The translations under genes were made by a program, and so were the position numbers. The notes beneath the pieces are model-generated. The model made no database searches. It saw only the letters and a list, made by a program, of their open reading frames with translations, and was not told the DNA's origin. 64,000 nt of DNA from Seminavis robusta (taxonomy: Eukaryota; Bacillariophyta; Bacillariophyceae; Naviculales; Naviculaceae), in contig CAICTM010000395.1 in NCBI GenBank assembly GCA_903772945.1, positions 1 to 64,000 of the forward strand, in the 5' to 3' direction. This document shows positions 44,433-53,949 of the stretch, one piece after another (the first letter of the stretch is position 1; the number at the start of each line of letters is the position of its first letter).

Positions 44433-46271
44433 ATGAACCTGGAAGTCCCCGAAGAACCTAGAGCTAGCATCTCCACCGATACGGCTGCTGCCGCCGAATT
44501 GGAGTTTGGTGATTGGGCATCCTTCTCCATTGATGATATCAACCTTTTGAATGACAGCAAACTTCAATTGGAGCAAGCAGACAATGACGACGATGGAGAC
44601 AAGGTGGTGGAAGAACCCGTCGAGCCTTGTTGGCGAGACGAGCAAAAGAGCAAGCTGCAGTCGATCATTTCGCGGCAGAGAGACGCCAGAAAGGGAGTGG
44701 ACTGTCCTTCCAACACCAACACCCCACTCAATAAGTCCAAGCCAGAAGAACAGTCGGCTATGAAGACGTCTATGAATGACAACAGCAATAATAAGACGGA
44801 AGAACAGCAACGCCGTCGAGACAATCGTCGTCGCGGCCGCATGCAGGACGGCAGTCTGGGAGATTCGTCGGCAACCAATACCAGCAGAGGACGACGAACT
44901 CCCAGTCACAGTCCTACACGAGCAGGCATGTCTGGATCCGATACTGCCAGCAATGGCATCCGACGCACTCGCTCCAATCGAGGGCTAAGTGCATCCGAAA
45001 CTTCTAACAACACTACTTCTTTTCGACGAACCCGGTCTAGCCGCGGTCTCTCCACCGAAAAAGATCGTCGTGGAGGACGCCGCACCCCTTCCACGTCTCC
45101 CATGCCCATGGATCGTTCCAGTTCGACACGACGGTTGCATCGCAATCATAAGGTCCCCGTCGATATGCCGCCGTCTCGTGATTCGGCAGGCAGTAATAGT
45201 AGCGAAGCATCCTTTACATGGAAGCGCTGTCAGACCCTCGAAGAACGACCTCGGCGTCATCCAACGGCCGATCTGCGACGAGCCGTCACGACGGAGCGTT
45301 CTCCCAAGAGGACGCGAGATTTGTCCCCCAAGTCGCCCAAGCGAAGCCAAAGTAGGGAAGACTTGGTATTGACCAAGCGCAGTACTACTAGTTCGCGGGA
45401 TGATACCTTGCCCAGATCTCCCAAGCGAACCCACAGTAAGCGTGACATTATGCCCAAGTCAGTCCCCAAGCGTACTCAAAGTAATAAGGATGATACTCTA
45501 CCCAAGTCTCCCAAGCGAACCCAGAGCATGGACCTTATCACGCCCAAATCATTGCCCAAGAGGGCGCAAAGCAAGGATGATACCATGCCGCCCAAGTCTT
45601 TGCCCAAGAGGACGCAAAGTAAGGATGATGTGGCTCTCCCCAAGCCAGCCACAAACAAGAGATTGACAAGCGCCTCGTCGGAGTCCAAGAAAAGTCAGAG
45701 CAAGGATGATGTGTCTCTGATGCCCCAACCATCCACAAACAAGAGATCCGCAAGCGCCTCGGAGGACAATTCCTTGGATAAGGAAATGAATCAGGGACGT
45801 CGCATGGCACTCAATCCGGATGCTGCCGAAATGGTCGCGGCTGACATGAAGAACAACCGACGACCCGCCATCGTCTCCCGATCAACTTCCGCTTCTGCCA
45901 ATGAAGCCACCAAAAAGAGTCACCGCAGTGGTAGTACTGGTAGTAGGGAGGAAAAGGCCAGCAGGACGAGCAAGTCTAGCTCTAGCAAGAAGACCAACAA
46001 CAAGGAGGAGGAAGACAAGGACGTGTTGGGATACATGCCTCTGCTGGAGGAGCAAGGCAATGACGAGGACGGCGACATTCCCAGGCGCATCTCCTCGTCG
46101 AAACAACGCTGGAGCAATGCCCGCGAAAGCTTAAAGACGCCACCTTCCTTGCGCAGCAGTACCGGTCCGGTCGAACCGGCACCGAACTGCAAAGAACGAC
46201 GATTGCAGCAACTCGAGAGAAAGCTCAAACCAACCGCCACCAACACACAATCCATGGTCGTGCTTTTGTGA
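44433..46271 (+). CDS. Ser/Arg-rich disordered protein E (612 aa)
   Basis: I chose the ATG at 44433 (MNLEVPEEPRAS); the frame is open 72 bases further up from a TTG. Residues 30-45 are FGDWASFSIDDINLL, and 67-88 are CWRDEQKSKLQSIISRQRDARK, the clearest copy of the shared motif. Arg/Ser stretches follow (RRTRSNRGLSASETSNN, FRRTRSSRGLS), then about nine copies of a 12-18-residue K-S-[LP]-P-K-R-[TA]-Q-S-K-D-D unit between residues ~295 and 460. The tail has NCKERRLQQLERKLKPT, matching the C-terminal motif of proteins C, D and F. No folded domain is seen. An AATAAAA word follows at 46356. The gene is convergent with protein F, 248 bases away. Confidence 0.75.
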   Translation: MNLEVPEEPRASISTDTAAAAELEFGDWASFSIDDINLLNDSKLQLEQADNDDDGDKVVEEPVEPCWRDEQKSKLQSIISRQRDARKGVDCPSNTNTPLNKSKPEEQSAMKTSMNDNSNNKTEEQQRRRDNRRRGRMQDGSLGDSSATNTSRGRRTPSHSPTRAGMSGSDTASNGIRRTRSNRGLSASETSNNTTSFRRTRSSRGLSTEKDRRGGRRTPSTSPMPMDRSSSTRRLHRNHKVPVDMPPSRDSAGSNSSEASFTWKRCQTLEERPRRHPTADLRRAVTTERSPKRTRDLSPKSPKRSQSREDLVLTKRSTTSSRDDTLPRSPKRTHSKRDIMPKSVPKRTQSNKDDTLPKSPKRTQSMDLITPKSLPKRAQSKDDTMPPKSLPKRTQSKDDVALPKPATNKRLTSASSESKKSQSKDDVSLMPQPSTNKRSASASEDNSLDKEMNQGRRMALNPDAAEMVAADMKNNRRPAIVSRSTSASANEATKKSHRSGSTGSREEKASRTSKSSSSKKTNNKEEEDKDVLGYMPLLEEQGNDEDGDIPRRISSSKQRWSNARESLKTPPSLRSSTGPVEPAPNCKERRLQQLERKLKPTATNTQSMVVLL

Positions 46272-46519
46272 TGCATCCATAGTGAAGTAAGTGTGCATTG
46301 GATCACCAGATCTGATGACTGTGCATCATTCCTTTCGATGGATGATGGTATTAGGAATAAAAGATACTAGTATACATTTTACATAAGAAAGACATCATAA
46401 CTCTAGTCTAGCTGTTGGTATTGCTCTCCACAGTATTATGCACTAGTTCGGGCTGTGCAGCGCCAGCGCTCTTAAATACTCTGTCTTCTCCCCATGCATT
46501 CATGGCTGCGCTTCCTCGC

Positions 46520-48808
46520 CTAACACGCCTTGGGTCCGACGGAGACCTTGACACCTGGTTCTTGGGAGACAACCAAACTGGTGCTCAATTTGGCTCGGAG
46601 CTCGTCGAGTCTTGCCGCTTTGTCCTCGCTGGACGATGGCAGCTTCTTAGGAGAGTTGGCTGCCAAGGCTCGAAGTTCGCGAACTGGGTCATTGCTCGCC
46701 TTTCGACTTCTTGTAGGACTCTTATCTCTCTTGCGGTTCATCGAGGAGAGACCACTGCGGCTGCCAGTCTTTCTCTTCTTTTTGGACAGAGCGTCAAGGC
46801 CACTGGTGCTGCTGCTCTTCTTGCTAGACGACGGTGTGTGGAGTCCACTGTCCAACGCCTCGTTCTTGCTCCCTGTTCGCGTCATCTTCGTAAGTGATGG
46901 CGTCGAGGACGACGACCCCACCCGATGAGCAGAGTCGGAAGAATGGAACTGAGGGTTGGCTGAGAAGACACCTACAAGGTTGTCATCATCCAGGTAGCGA
47001 ATCCTTGTTGGAGACTTGTTGCGGCTCGAAGATGCCCCATTCTTCTTCTTCTTCTTGGCCAATGCTCCCAGGATATTGGTACTACTGCTGTTCTTCTTGC
47101 AGGGTGAAGAAACAGTCTTCCCCTCAGTCTTCAAAGCCCTTTTGCTATTGCTCCGTTTCACCTTACGACCCAAAAAGTCCAGAGGAAGAGCACTGTCCGA
47201 CGAATGAAGGAAGTCTGCGTTCCTTCGCTCCTGCAGCTCGGCGCGACCAGATCCTGGAGAGTGAAGCAAGCTAGGCATCGAAGTCGGTTTCTTCAGCTTC
47301 TGTTTCTTGTCTTCGTCTCTAGCAGTAGGTCGTTGGGCATTGAGAGCCCTCGAGAACTTGTCGGCTGCCTTGGTGTTTCTACGATGCCAGGTCGTGACGG
47401 GGGATTTTGCGCGTTTCTTCTTTGTCCCGCCATCATGGAGCCCCCTTCGTGTCAAGCGACGACAGCTCTGAATCTCACGTTGAACAGAGCTCACTGTCTG
47501 CATGGCTTGTGGGAACGCAGTTGCATTGGCTGCTGACCACCCTTCTTCCCCTGGTTGTTCGAGTGCTCCATTCTTGCGATCAATGACAAAGTTGTTCCAA
47601 CCAGCAGAGCTATCGTCCATTCCCGACTCCATGGCACTCAACTGAGGAACTGTTCCCATGCGTTTGAGCTGCGGTCCTCGACTGGATGACGCCATCACAA
47701 CTCGACTGCTTGAAGGACTCCGCTCCAAATTTCGTGGAGGGGAAAGAGATCGGCTGCGACGACTCCCGCCACTCCGAGTTCTTTGCGCTTTGAGCGCTCG
47801 AGAGCTCGACTGTCTCGTTGCGACACGGGGACTAGCCATACGGTTACTCGAGGGACTCCTCTGCAATGTGCGTGGTGGGGAAAGAGACCGGCGGCCTCCA
47901 CGCCTGTCACTGTTCGTTCGATGCATCTTGAGACACCGCGCACTCGATTGTTTCGTTGGTGCTGGAACTTCTTGGTCCGACTGTTTGGTAAGAGTATTCA
48001 TGCTTCTCCTTGCACTGCGAACGTTAGATTCCTTGACTGTCAAGCTCCTGTTGGCGCTCGCACTGCGGCTGCGCTCCGTGCTTCCTTGTGCTCCTCTCTT
48101 GCACCGACGTCGACCACGCCTGTCATCACTGGCAACAGTCGTTGCTGCTGCCACGCTTCGAATGCCGCTGGCACTGCTACTACGACCAGTGCTACCGGTA
48201 GCCCCTTTCTCTTGAGTTCTGGCGCGTTCTTCTTTGGCTGCGACTTCCTTGTCAACTTGCTTGTTACACATAGAAGCTTCAACACTTCTCATGGGACTTG
48301 CACTGCGACTTCGCCGTCTGTTTTGAATGCTTTCCTGCACCTCTGTTGCCTCAGGTTGTTGACTGAGCAGCTTGATACCCTTGAGCACGTTTTTCATCAT
48401 TGGACCAAGACTGCTACTACGACGACCCATAGCCCTGTCTGCTTCCTTGCCTCGACCTCGTCCACGCACTTCTTTGGATTTAGGTTTTCTAATCTGCACT
48501 GTTTCGTCAACTGGAAAGGCTTCGAATTCAGCTTCTTCGTTCTGACGGTCTTTCCTACGAGACTTGAGGACACTGCCTAATCGATCCTGCTGAGCTGCAA
48601 GTCTTTTTGGATTCACTGATTCGCGACCGTGCCCACGACTTGACTTCCAATCCGAGTTACTAGTACTGGCAGTTACCGCTTGCAGCTTCCCAGCAAGAAC
48701 ATAGTCCAACGATGCTTCCGTGCTTTCAGATTCATCCATGAAGATGAACTCCTTGCTTCTGTCATGGCTCCTAGTCAAGTTGTCGAAAATAGATTCAGCT
48801 GAGATCAT
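46520..48808 (-). CDS. Ser/Arg-rich disordered protein F (762 aa)
   Basis: The ATG at 48808 (MISAESIFDNLTRSHDRS) is the first in the frame, which is otherwise open to 49081 from a GTG. Residues 69-90 are RLAAQQDRLGSVLKSRRKDRQN, the shared motif. RS-type repeats follow: RRSRSASPMRSVEAS and RSSSASGIRSVAAA-like units, then two copies of a ~35-residue SLSPPRxLxRSPSSxRxxxxR unit near 320-390. Further blocks (SNSKRALKTEGKT; SSSKKSSSTSGLDALSKKKRKTGS) come before the C-terminal KAARLDELRAKLSTSLVV. No fold or membrane span is seen. It shares both end motifs with its convergent neighbour E, so the two look like old paralogs whose repeats diverged. Confidence 0.75.
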   Translation of the reverse strand: MISAESIFDNLTRSHDRSKEFIFMDESESTEASLDYVLAGKLQAVTASTSNSDWKSSRGHGRESVNPKRLAAQQDRLGSVLKSRRKDRQNEEAEFEAFPVDETVQIRKPKSKEVRGRGRGKEADRAMGRRSSSLGPMMKNVLKGIKLLSQQPEATEVQESIQNRRRSRSASPMRSVEASMCNKQVDKEVAAKEERARTQEKGATGSTGRSSSASGIRSVAAATTVASDDRRGRRRCKRGAQGSTERSRSASANRSLTVKESNVRSARRSMNTLTKQSDQEVPAPTKQSSARCLKMHRTNSDRRGGRRSLSPPRTLQRSPSSNRMASPRVATRQSSSRALKAQRTRSGGSRRSRSLSPPRNLERSPSSSRVVMASSSRGPQLKRMGTVPQLSAMESGMDDSSAGWNNFVIDRKNGALEQPGEEGWSAANATAFPQAMQTVSSVQREIQSCRRLTRRGLHDGGTKKKRAKSPVTTWHRRNTKAADKFSRALNAQRPTARDEDKKQKLKKPTSMPSLLHSPGSGRAELQERRNADFLHSSDSALPLDFLGRKVKRSNSKRALKTEGKTVSSPCKKNSSSTNILGALAKKKKKNGASSSRNKSPTRIRYLDDDNLVGVFSANPQFHSSDSAHRVGSSSSTPSLTKMTRTGSKNEALDSGLHTPSSSKKSSSTSGLDALSKKKRKTGSRSGLSSMNRKRDKSPTRSRKASNDPVRELRALAANSPKKLPSSSEDKAARLDELRAKLSTSLVVSQEPGVKVSVGPKAC

Positions 48809-49799
48809 CGTTTGAGTTGCTTTTGGCTCGAGGAGAAAACTTGTGAGGATGTGAGGATGATATTGAGAAGACAGCAAGGACCTTGGATACAGTGGGCTTG
48901 GTACACTGGGTTGGCAAGCCTCAGCGTTGGCAAACCGCAGTGAGGCAGACTGGGTGCTTTCATGCGGACACTGGATGAAGTTGCTACAAGTGGAGCCGAA
49001 AGTCAGCTGGCTAGTACGTGGTCTCAAGCCAGTACCGGCGTCTGAGGATTTGAGTACTTTGTGGTACATGTACCGGTACACTGCACCAGTCTTTCATGGC
49101 ATGTGGCACGAAGGCTGAGTCTCACCATTATGGATAATATCATGAAACCTAACCAAAAGAGGAACAGATGGCTGGCTACCACTGCGGCTAGCTAGCTACT
49201 TTTACATGTATCAACAGCCAAGGCAGGGTATCGAGCAGTCTGCCAAATCAAAATCAAACTCGTACCGCAGGACTCATCTACAGTAACACAATGGCCTTTT
49301 CTGCGCCAATCCAAGTTCCAAGGACATTCTACGGTACCGGTACCGAAGTGATCACAGAACATGTACAGTACATCGTACGAGCCCACAAATGAACCCGAAA
49401 CCTTCTTCCGTACAGGTAAATCGTACATACTCTAGTAGTCTATTTGTCCAACGGTACAACGCTAGACGCTGGACTACATCATGTAGCGGCAGTCGTTCTT
49501 GCCGACATTCAGATCACAGATGGCACGGACACAAATACATGGCCACTGACTGAATGCTCAGCTACGAGTACAAGTGACAATGGTGATCAACGATTGATTC
49601 ACAAGATCCGCGTCCCCTTTCTGCCACTCAACTAAACTAACTGTAGTTCTGCTCTGGTTGCTTGGCAACATGATAAAAGGAGGGACGTTTAAATTCCCAA
49701 TACAGTACTTTGTTTGCTTGGGTGAAGTATTCTTGCCATAATATTTGCCTTCACAGCCTTGAACACCACAGTCCATCAATCGATCCCTTCCCACCAACC
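48809..49799. other. Divergent intergenic region between protein F and the F-box gene
   Basis: No gene is seen. ATGTACCGGTACA lies at 49068-49080 and GGTACCGGTACCG at 49333-49346; TAGCTAGCTA at 49190-49198. It likely holds both promoters. Confidence 0.4.
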
Positions 49800-50903
49800 A
49801 TGCGAAACCTCGGCAATAAAACCAACCTTTTTGCAACAATGGGAGTCCAAGTTCCTACTAGAGTTTCCACAAAGACGCACAAGCCAATGCGTTTATCAGC
49901 AGTGCTTAGTGGAGTGCTTCTCAAGATGAAGGGACCGCCGTGTAAGAGTATTGTTGTCAAGAAGAAGAAGAAAGACTCTTCGGGTACAGCACCTAGTAAA
50001 ACCACCACTAAGGTGTACAATGATCTTCCAGAAGACGCTACGGCACATATTCTGAGCTTTCTACCATTGCAGCAAGTTGTGAGATTGCGTACATTGAGCA
50101 AGCACTTTGCCCAAGCAGGCCATTTGGCAGTTTTGGAAAAGCTACAAATGGCAGGGTTCACCAACATTACGTGTCCATCCGATGCCCTCTTGAAACTGAC
50201 GCAACCCCATCAGAAAGTGCGCAACTGGATGCATGCAGAATACAAGGGAGTGGCAAACAGCAACATCAACTACAATAAGAACTACGGTGGAGCCGTGGAG
50301 GTTCTGCAATTTCCAATTGTCCACGACACGGAACTATGGGACCGCATGGGGCCCTTGTTGAACCGTCCGCGGTTGCATGAAAAGTATTTGTGGATGCTAC
50401 CAGACCGCAATAATAATGGACAAGAACAAGCTGTGGGAGTGGATTTACGAAGTAGCTGTTTCCGAGTTTGTGTTTCCATCAAACAGTGCCTCCAAGAATA
50501 TCGAGCCACACTGGAGGAAACCGCCACATTGTTTTCGGATTGGCACTTTCGTGCCGTAGATATCATGCTCCGAAAGGAGGTGGAGACCCTTTTGGCTCTG
50601 CAATCTCAAGGACATGAAATGGCATGTGTGGCTTTTGTTTCCAAGCCATCAACATCAGAAGCTCTGGAAGGCAGCATTTACCAAACAGTGGTCGATGCCA
50701 TGGAAGAGCCACTGATGAAGCAAGCCATCCGAATCCGGGGAAGAAACACGGAAGAAAACTCGTCTCCATGTTTTCTCGACCTTGCTCGGGTCGGCATTGT
50801 CATTCGAGTACCATGTGCAGAGCATCAGTCTTTGTTCCAAAAGTTTGATACCATGGTCAAGGAACACAGCAGGCAAGAGGTCGCCAACTTGCTGAATATG
50901 TAG
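49800..50903 (+). CDS. F-box-like protein (367 aa)
   Basis: The ATG at 49800 (MRNLGNKTNLF) gives a single-exon protein with a basic N-terminus (VVKKKKKDSS at ~52-61). An F-box-like segment follows at ~73-110 (YNDLPEDATAHILSFLPLQQVVRLRTLSKHF, split here only for reading: NDLPEDATAHILSFLPL and VVRLRTLSKHF). F-box proteins recruit substrates to SCF ubiquitin ligases through Skp1. The remaining ~250 residues have no LRR, WD or Kelch repeats and no recognised domain. They are soluble, ordinary in composition and include WDRMGPLLNRPRLHEKYLW and DWHFRAVDIMLRKEVETLL. An internal ATG (residue 14, 49839) could also start translation. The gene is intact. Confidence 0.6.
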   Translation: MRNLGNKTNLFATMGVQVPTRVSTKTHKPMRLSAVLSGVLLKMKGPPCKSIVVKKKKKDSSGTAPSKTTTKVYNDLPEDATAHILSFLPLQQVVRLRTLSKHFAQAGHLAVLEKLQMAGFTNITCPSDALLKLTQPHQKVRNWMHAEYKGVANSNINYNKNYGGAVEVLQFPIVHDTELWDRMGPLLNRPRLHEKYLWMLPDRNNNGQEQAVGVDLRSSCFRVCVSIKQCLQEYRATLEETATLFSDWHFRAVDIMLRKEVETLLALQSQGHEMACVAFVSKPSTSEALEGSIYQTVVDAMEEPLMKQAIRIRGRNTEENSSPCFLDLARVGIVIRVPCAEHQSLFQKFDTMVKEHSRQEVANLLNM

Positions 50904-51999
50904 AGAGTTTCTAGCTACTGTAGCACCTTTTCGAGTTTTAACCATATGTATCATCAATCTTTGACATGTAATTCCAGATTTGGAACTTTTTAAAAAGCGG
51001 TACAGTACTTGCACATCTCATGTTTTATGTTTGTTCCTGGTTGATAGAAATGGCTTCTTCACAGCTTCCAGCATTGTAGCACCAATTCGTCCTGTCCTCG
51101 TCTGGAATGAATTTGTGCAACTACGAAGGTCCATTTCCCACCTTTCACAGCTTACAGGAAGCCTTCAGCCAAAGTAGCTCGGTGGGGTGGGGAGGCCTGG
51201 AAGCCAGGCATTTGACATTGCAAACCCGTAGCTTTCCAGCATTCTAGCTAAGTCACAAGCAAGTCTCGGTTACAGGGAGAATCCTCATTGCTGCCTGTGA
51301 TCTGGGCTTTTGAAAAGTAAGTGTGAAAGTGCCGATGATTAGTAGAACCTCCCTTGCTTCTGTCTGACTGTTGAACCATGGAGTACTGGTACCTGGTACT
51401 ACGGTTAGAACTCGATAGTTGGATGACTGAGTAGTCCCAGCCACGCAAAGCAAAAGCAGAACCCGCAAGGGCCAGTTGCTGACTGCCTCTGTTGCTATTC
51501 TGCTACTACGGTAGCTAGTTACTCAAGTTTCTCTAGCTAAATGTATAGCTGCATGGATGGACCGGTACCGTACAGCTACATGTACAGCTACGTGTACAAA
51601 GTGGTACCGGTACGGTGGAGCACAGGTACTCATACAGGGTACTAATATTCTGTCAACACCTGGGTCACACAAGGTTTAGGACCTTGCTCCTGTGCTGCTT
51701 CTGTTTGATCCATCGTGTTGCGGTTTTGCTGTCGGTGAAGTGAACCTACTCAGAAAGAGCAACAGCTGTTAAGGCTCCAAAATGCCGATACTGAACCCGA
51801 GGAACACAGTTTGCAAGAAAGTTAAATCTCTGGTCCTCCCTTCGGCAATCCAAACTGAAATCCGTGATCGTAAAAGGTCCCTTTTCCCCAGCATGGACCG
51901 GGTGCTCACATTTTCAAAGATTTGTTTCTTTGGTCTTTCTTGTTGTGTCATAATTTCCCACACCGACAAACAACAACTACAACATCCAAAATAACTAAA
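50904..51999. other. Spacer upstream of the first ArfGAP-like gene
   Basis: No gene is seen. GGTACC-type words occur near 51385-51400 and 51560-51615 (ACCGGTACCGTACAGC; GGTACCGGTACGG). The stretch before 52000 is rich in CAA and AAC, as in leaders here. Confidence 0.4.
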
Positions 52000-53408
52000 A
52001 TGACAGGACCAACCACCAACAGCAAGAAGAAACGTGGTGCCGACAGTGAGCGCATGATGTTTATTTCCAAGAAACCAGGAAATCAGACTTGTGCGGATTG
52101 TCCGTCCAAGTATCCCACCTGGGGTTCCTTTCTGATGACGGCGGCAGAAGACAACGATAAGGGAACCTTGGCCGTGCTATGCTGCCAGCAGTGTGCCCAG
52201 CTGCATCATCAAGAACTGGGTAGCAAGAGATGCAAGATCATATATGCCAAAGTGAGGCATGAATGTACGTTTTACTCAGCAGATCTCAGATCCATGCATT
52301 GTGTGCAAGCTTGCAAGCATCCTCTTGAATCTCACTCCTCTCTTCTTCTTGCTTGTTTTCTATTTCGTAATTAACAGGGTCAACCGAGAACATTGCGGTT
52401 CTAGATAGGAGTGGAAACAGCATGGTCAACGGTATCTATGAAGCTACCCTGACCAGCAAAGATTTCGACAAGGCCATGGTGTTGCCCGACGAGAATGAAG
52501 AATCCAAGAGACGGGCCAAATTCATCAAGAACAAGTACAAAAAGCTCAAGTACTGCTGTCAAACCAAAAACAGCAATAGAGATGAAACTGATTCAACGAA
52601 CAAAGCCGTCGAGGACAAACCCAAAATGAAAGCACCAGGACTCCCTAAAAACAGCAGCCGATCTACTAGTCCAGCCGCCGCGGCGGCAGCAGCGGCATCC
52701 GCTGCAGCAACATACAACAAGCAATCCCGAGCTACCAGTTGTCCCAGGCCCAGACGCGACCGTCGTAACACTACCACCAGCCCATCGTCGTCGCCAAGCA
52801 GAAAGGTCAAGATTGTGGAAGAACAAGACAATAAAGCAGAAAACAACAATCATGATAGTCCCAAGAGTCGTCGCGACCGTCGTGGTACTAGCCCCACCGC
52901 CAATGGCAAGCAGCAACAATTTCCGGACTTGCCCCATCGAAAAAAGGAAGACCGAGTGCGCAATCGTCGATCCACAACTGCCGCCCGACGAAAACAAGGT
53001 CGTCAAGCAGCATCCTTGTCACCCAAGCGGTCTAGTAACGTGGAGCGGCAAAGTAGAGCCGACAATATGAAAGAAGAACGATTGCCGATCAACGAGGGCA
53101 TTGTCGATCCCCGAAAAATGGTAGCACTGTTGGGTCTTCAAAAGCAAGTCAAGGGTGGTTTGGCTCCCATTATGGTGGCACGGGACGTGACTGTTCCATC
53201 ATCCAACGATGACAACAACAACAAGGATCATTGGATGTCCAACCACCTAAAAGATGGCGTCGGAAGGACACGAGCTTCTTTGGTTTTGTTGGGCGACAAA
53301 CGTCGCGTATCACCAGTTTCCTCCAAAATGGATAAGCTTGTGACACGGCAGCAAATGGTGGCCATCGATTTGGAAAAGATGGTCATTGACTTGTCGTCTT
53401 CGTCCTAG
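52000..53408 (+). CDS. ArfGAP-like zinc-finger protein 1 with Ser/Arg-rich tail, two exons (431 aa)
   Basis: Exon 1 is 52000-52264 and exon 2 is 52378-53408, with a 113-nt GT-AG intron (phase 1) that rebuilds RHEWSTENIAVL. Residues 31-89 match an ArfGAP zinc finger: CADCPSKYPTWGSFL, then CCQQCAQLHHQELG, then the EW and N/Y pattern. The loop between Cys pairs is longer than usual. The position of the arginine finger (R in the family's HRxLG) appears as His, so GTPase activation is doubtful. A conserved block ESKRRAKFIKNKYKKLKY (~165-182) follows, then Ala-rich and RRDRR-type Ser/Arg-rich sequence, and a better-ordered C-terminus (DPRKMVALLGLQKQVKGGLAP). It is a paralog of the gene at 63013 and lies tail-to-tail with the LRR pseudogene. 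Confidence 0.7.
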
Positions 53409-53949
53409 CTCTACTAGCTAGCTTGCACTGTGGACAAACAGTGGGAGGAGGGAGGCTGTGGATGCCAAGACGGAAGACAAACTAGCTAGCTAATGGCAAC
53501 AGGAAGTAAATAATAAAGTACAGTAGTCTTGCGGACCATCAGTGTCGTTCAATGAATAGGCACCATCCCTGGAGAAGTCTCAGAAGAATTGGTGACAGAT
53601 GCAACTTTTCTGTGGCCACCAGCTCATAACTGGGTTTGCTGACTAGCTAACAAGCCAACAACACCATGAGCTACTGCGGTTCTGCCAATGGTGCACTTGC
53701 CCTCGTGCACTAATCTTGCCCTCCCTTGCTCCCTCCCCCAATGATTCCTCCGTTTGCCACAAACTAAGGTTTTGCCTGGCCCTCGCTGGCTTCTGTAGAT
53801 AACTATTCCCTGGCTAGAGTCCCTGGTTGAAGCTGTTGTGTGGTGTGTCATTCCCAGCGTCGAGTACTGAGTGCAAGACTGACTCACTAGAATCCAATCA
53901 TGTTGGATATTGTAGTACATTTGGTAGGGTATGCCATCATGTATAAGAC
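53409..53949. other. Spacer between convergent genes
   Basis: No gene is seen. The part from about 53885 to 53985 resembles 59395-59480, the 3' flank of the intact LRR gene, so the duplication that made the two LRR genes included downstream DNA. Confidence 0.5.

Noticed and set aside
46356-46361. Isolated AATAAA-like words as polyadenylation signals
   Set aside because: Diatom signals are loose and the words occur by chance; they are mentioned only in gene notes.
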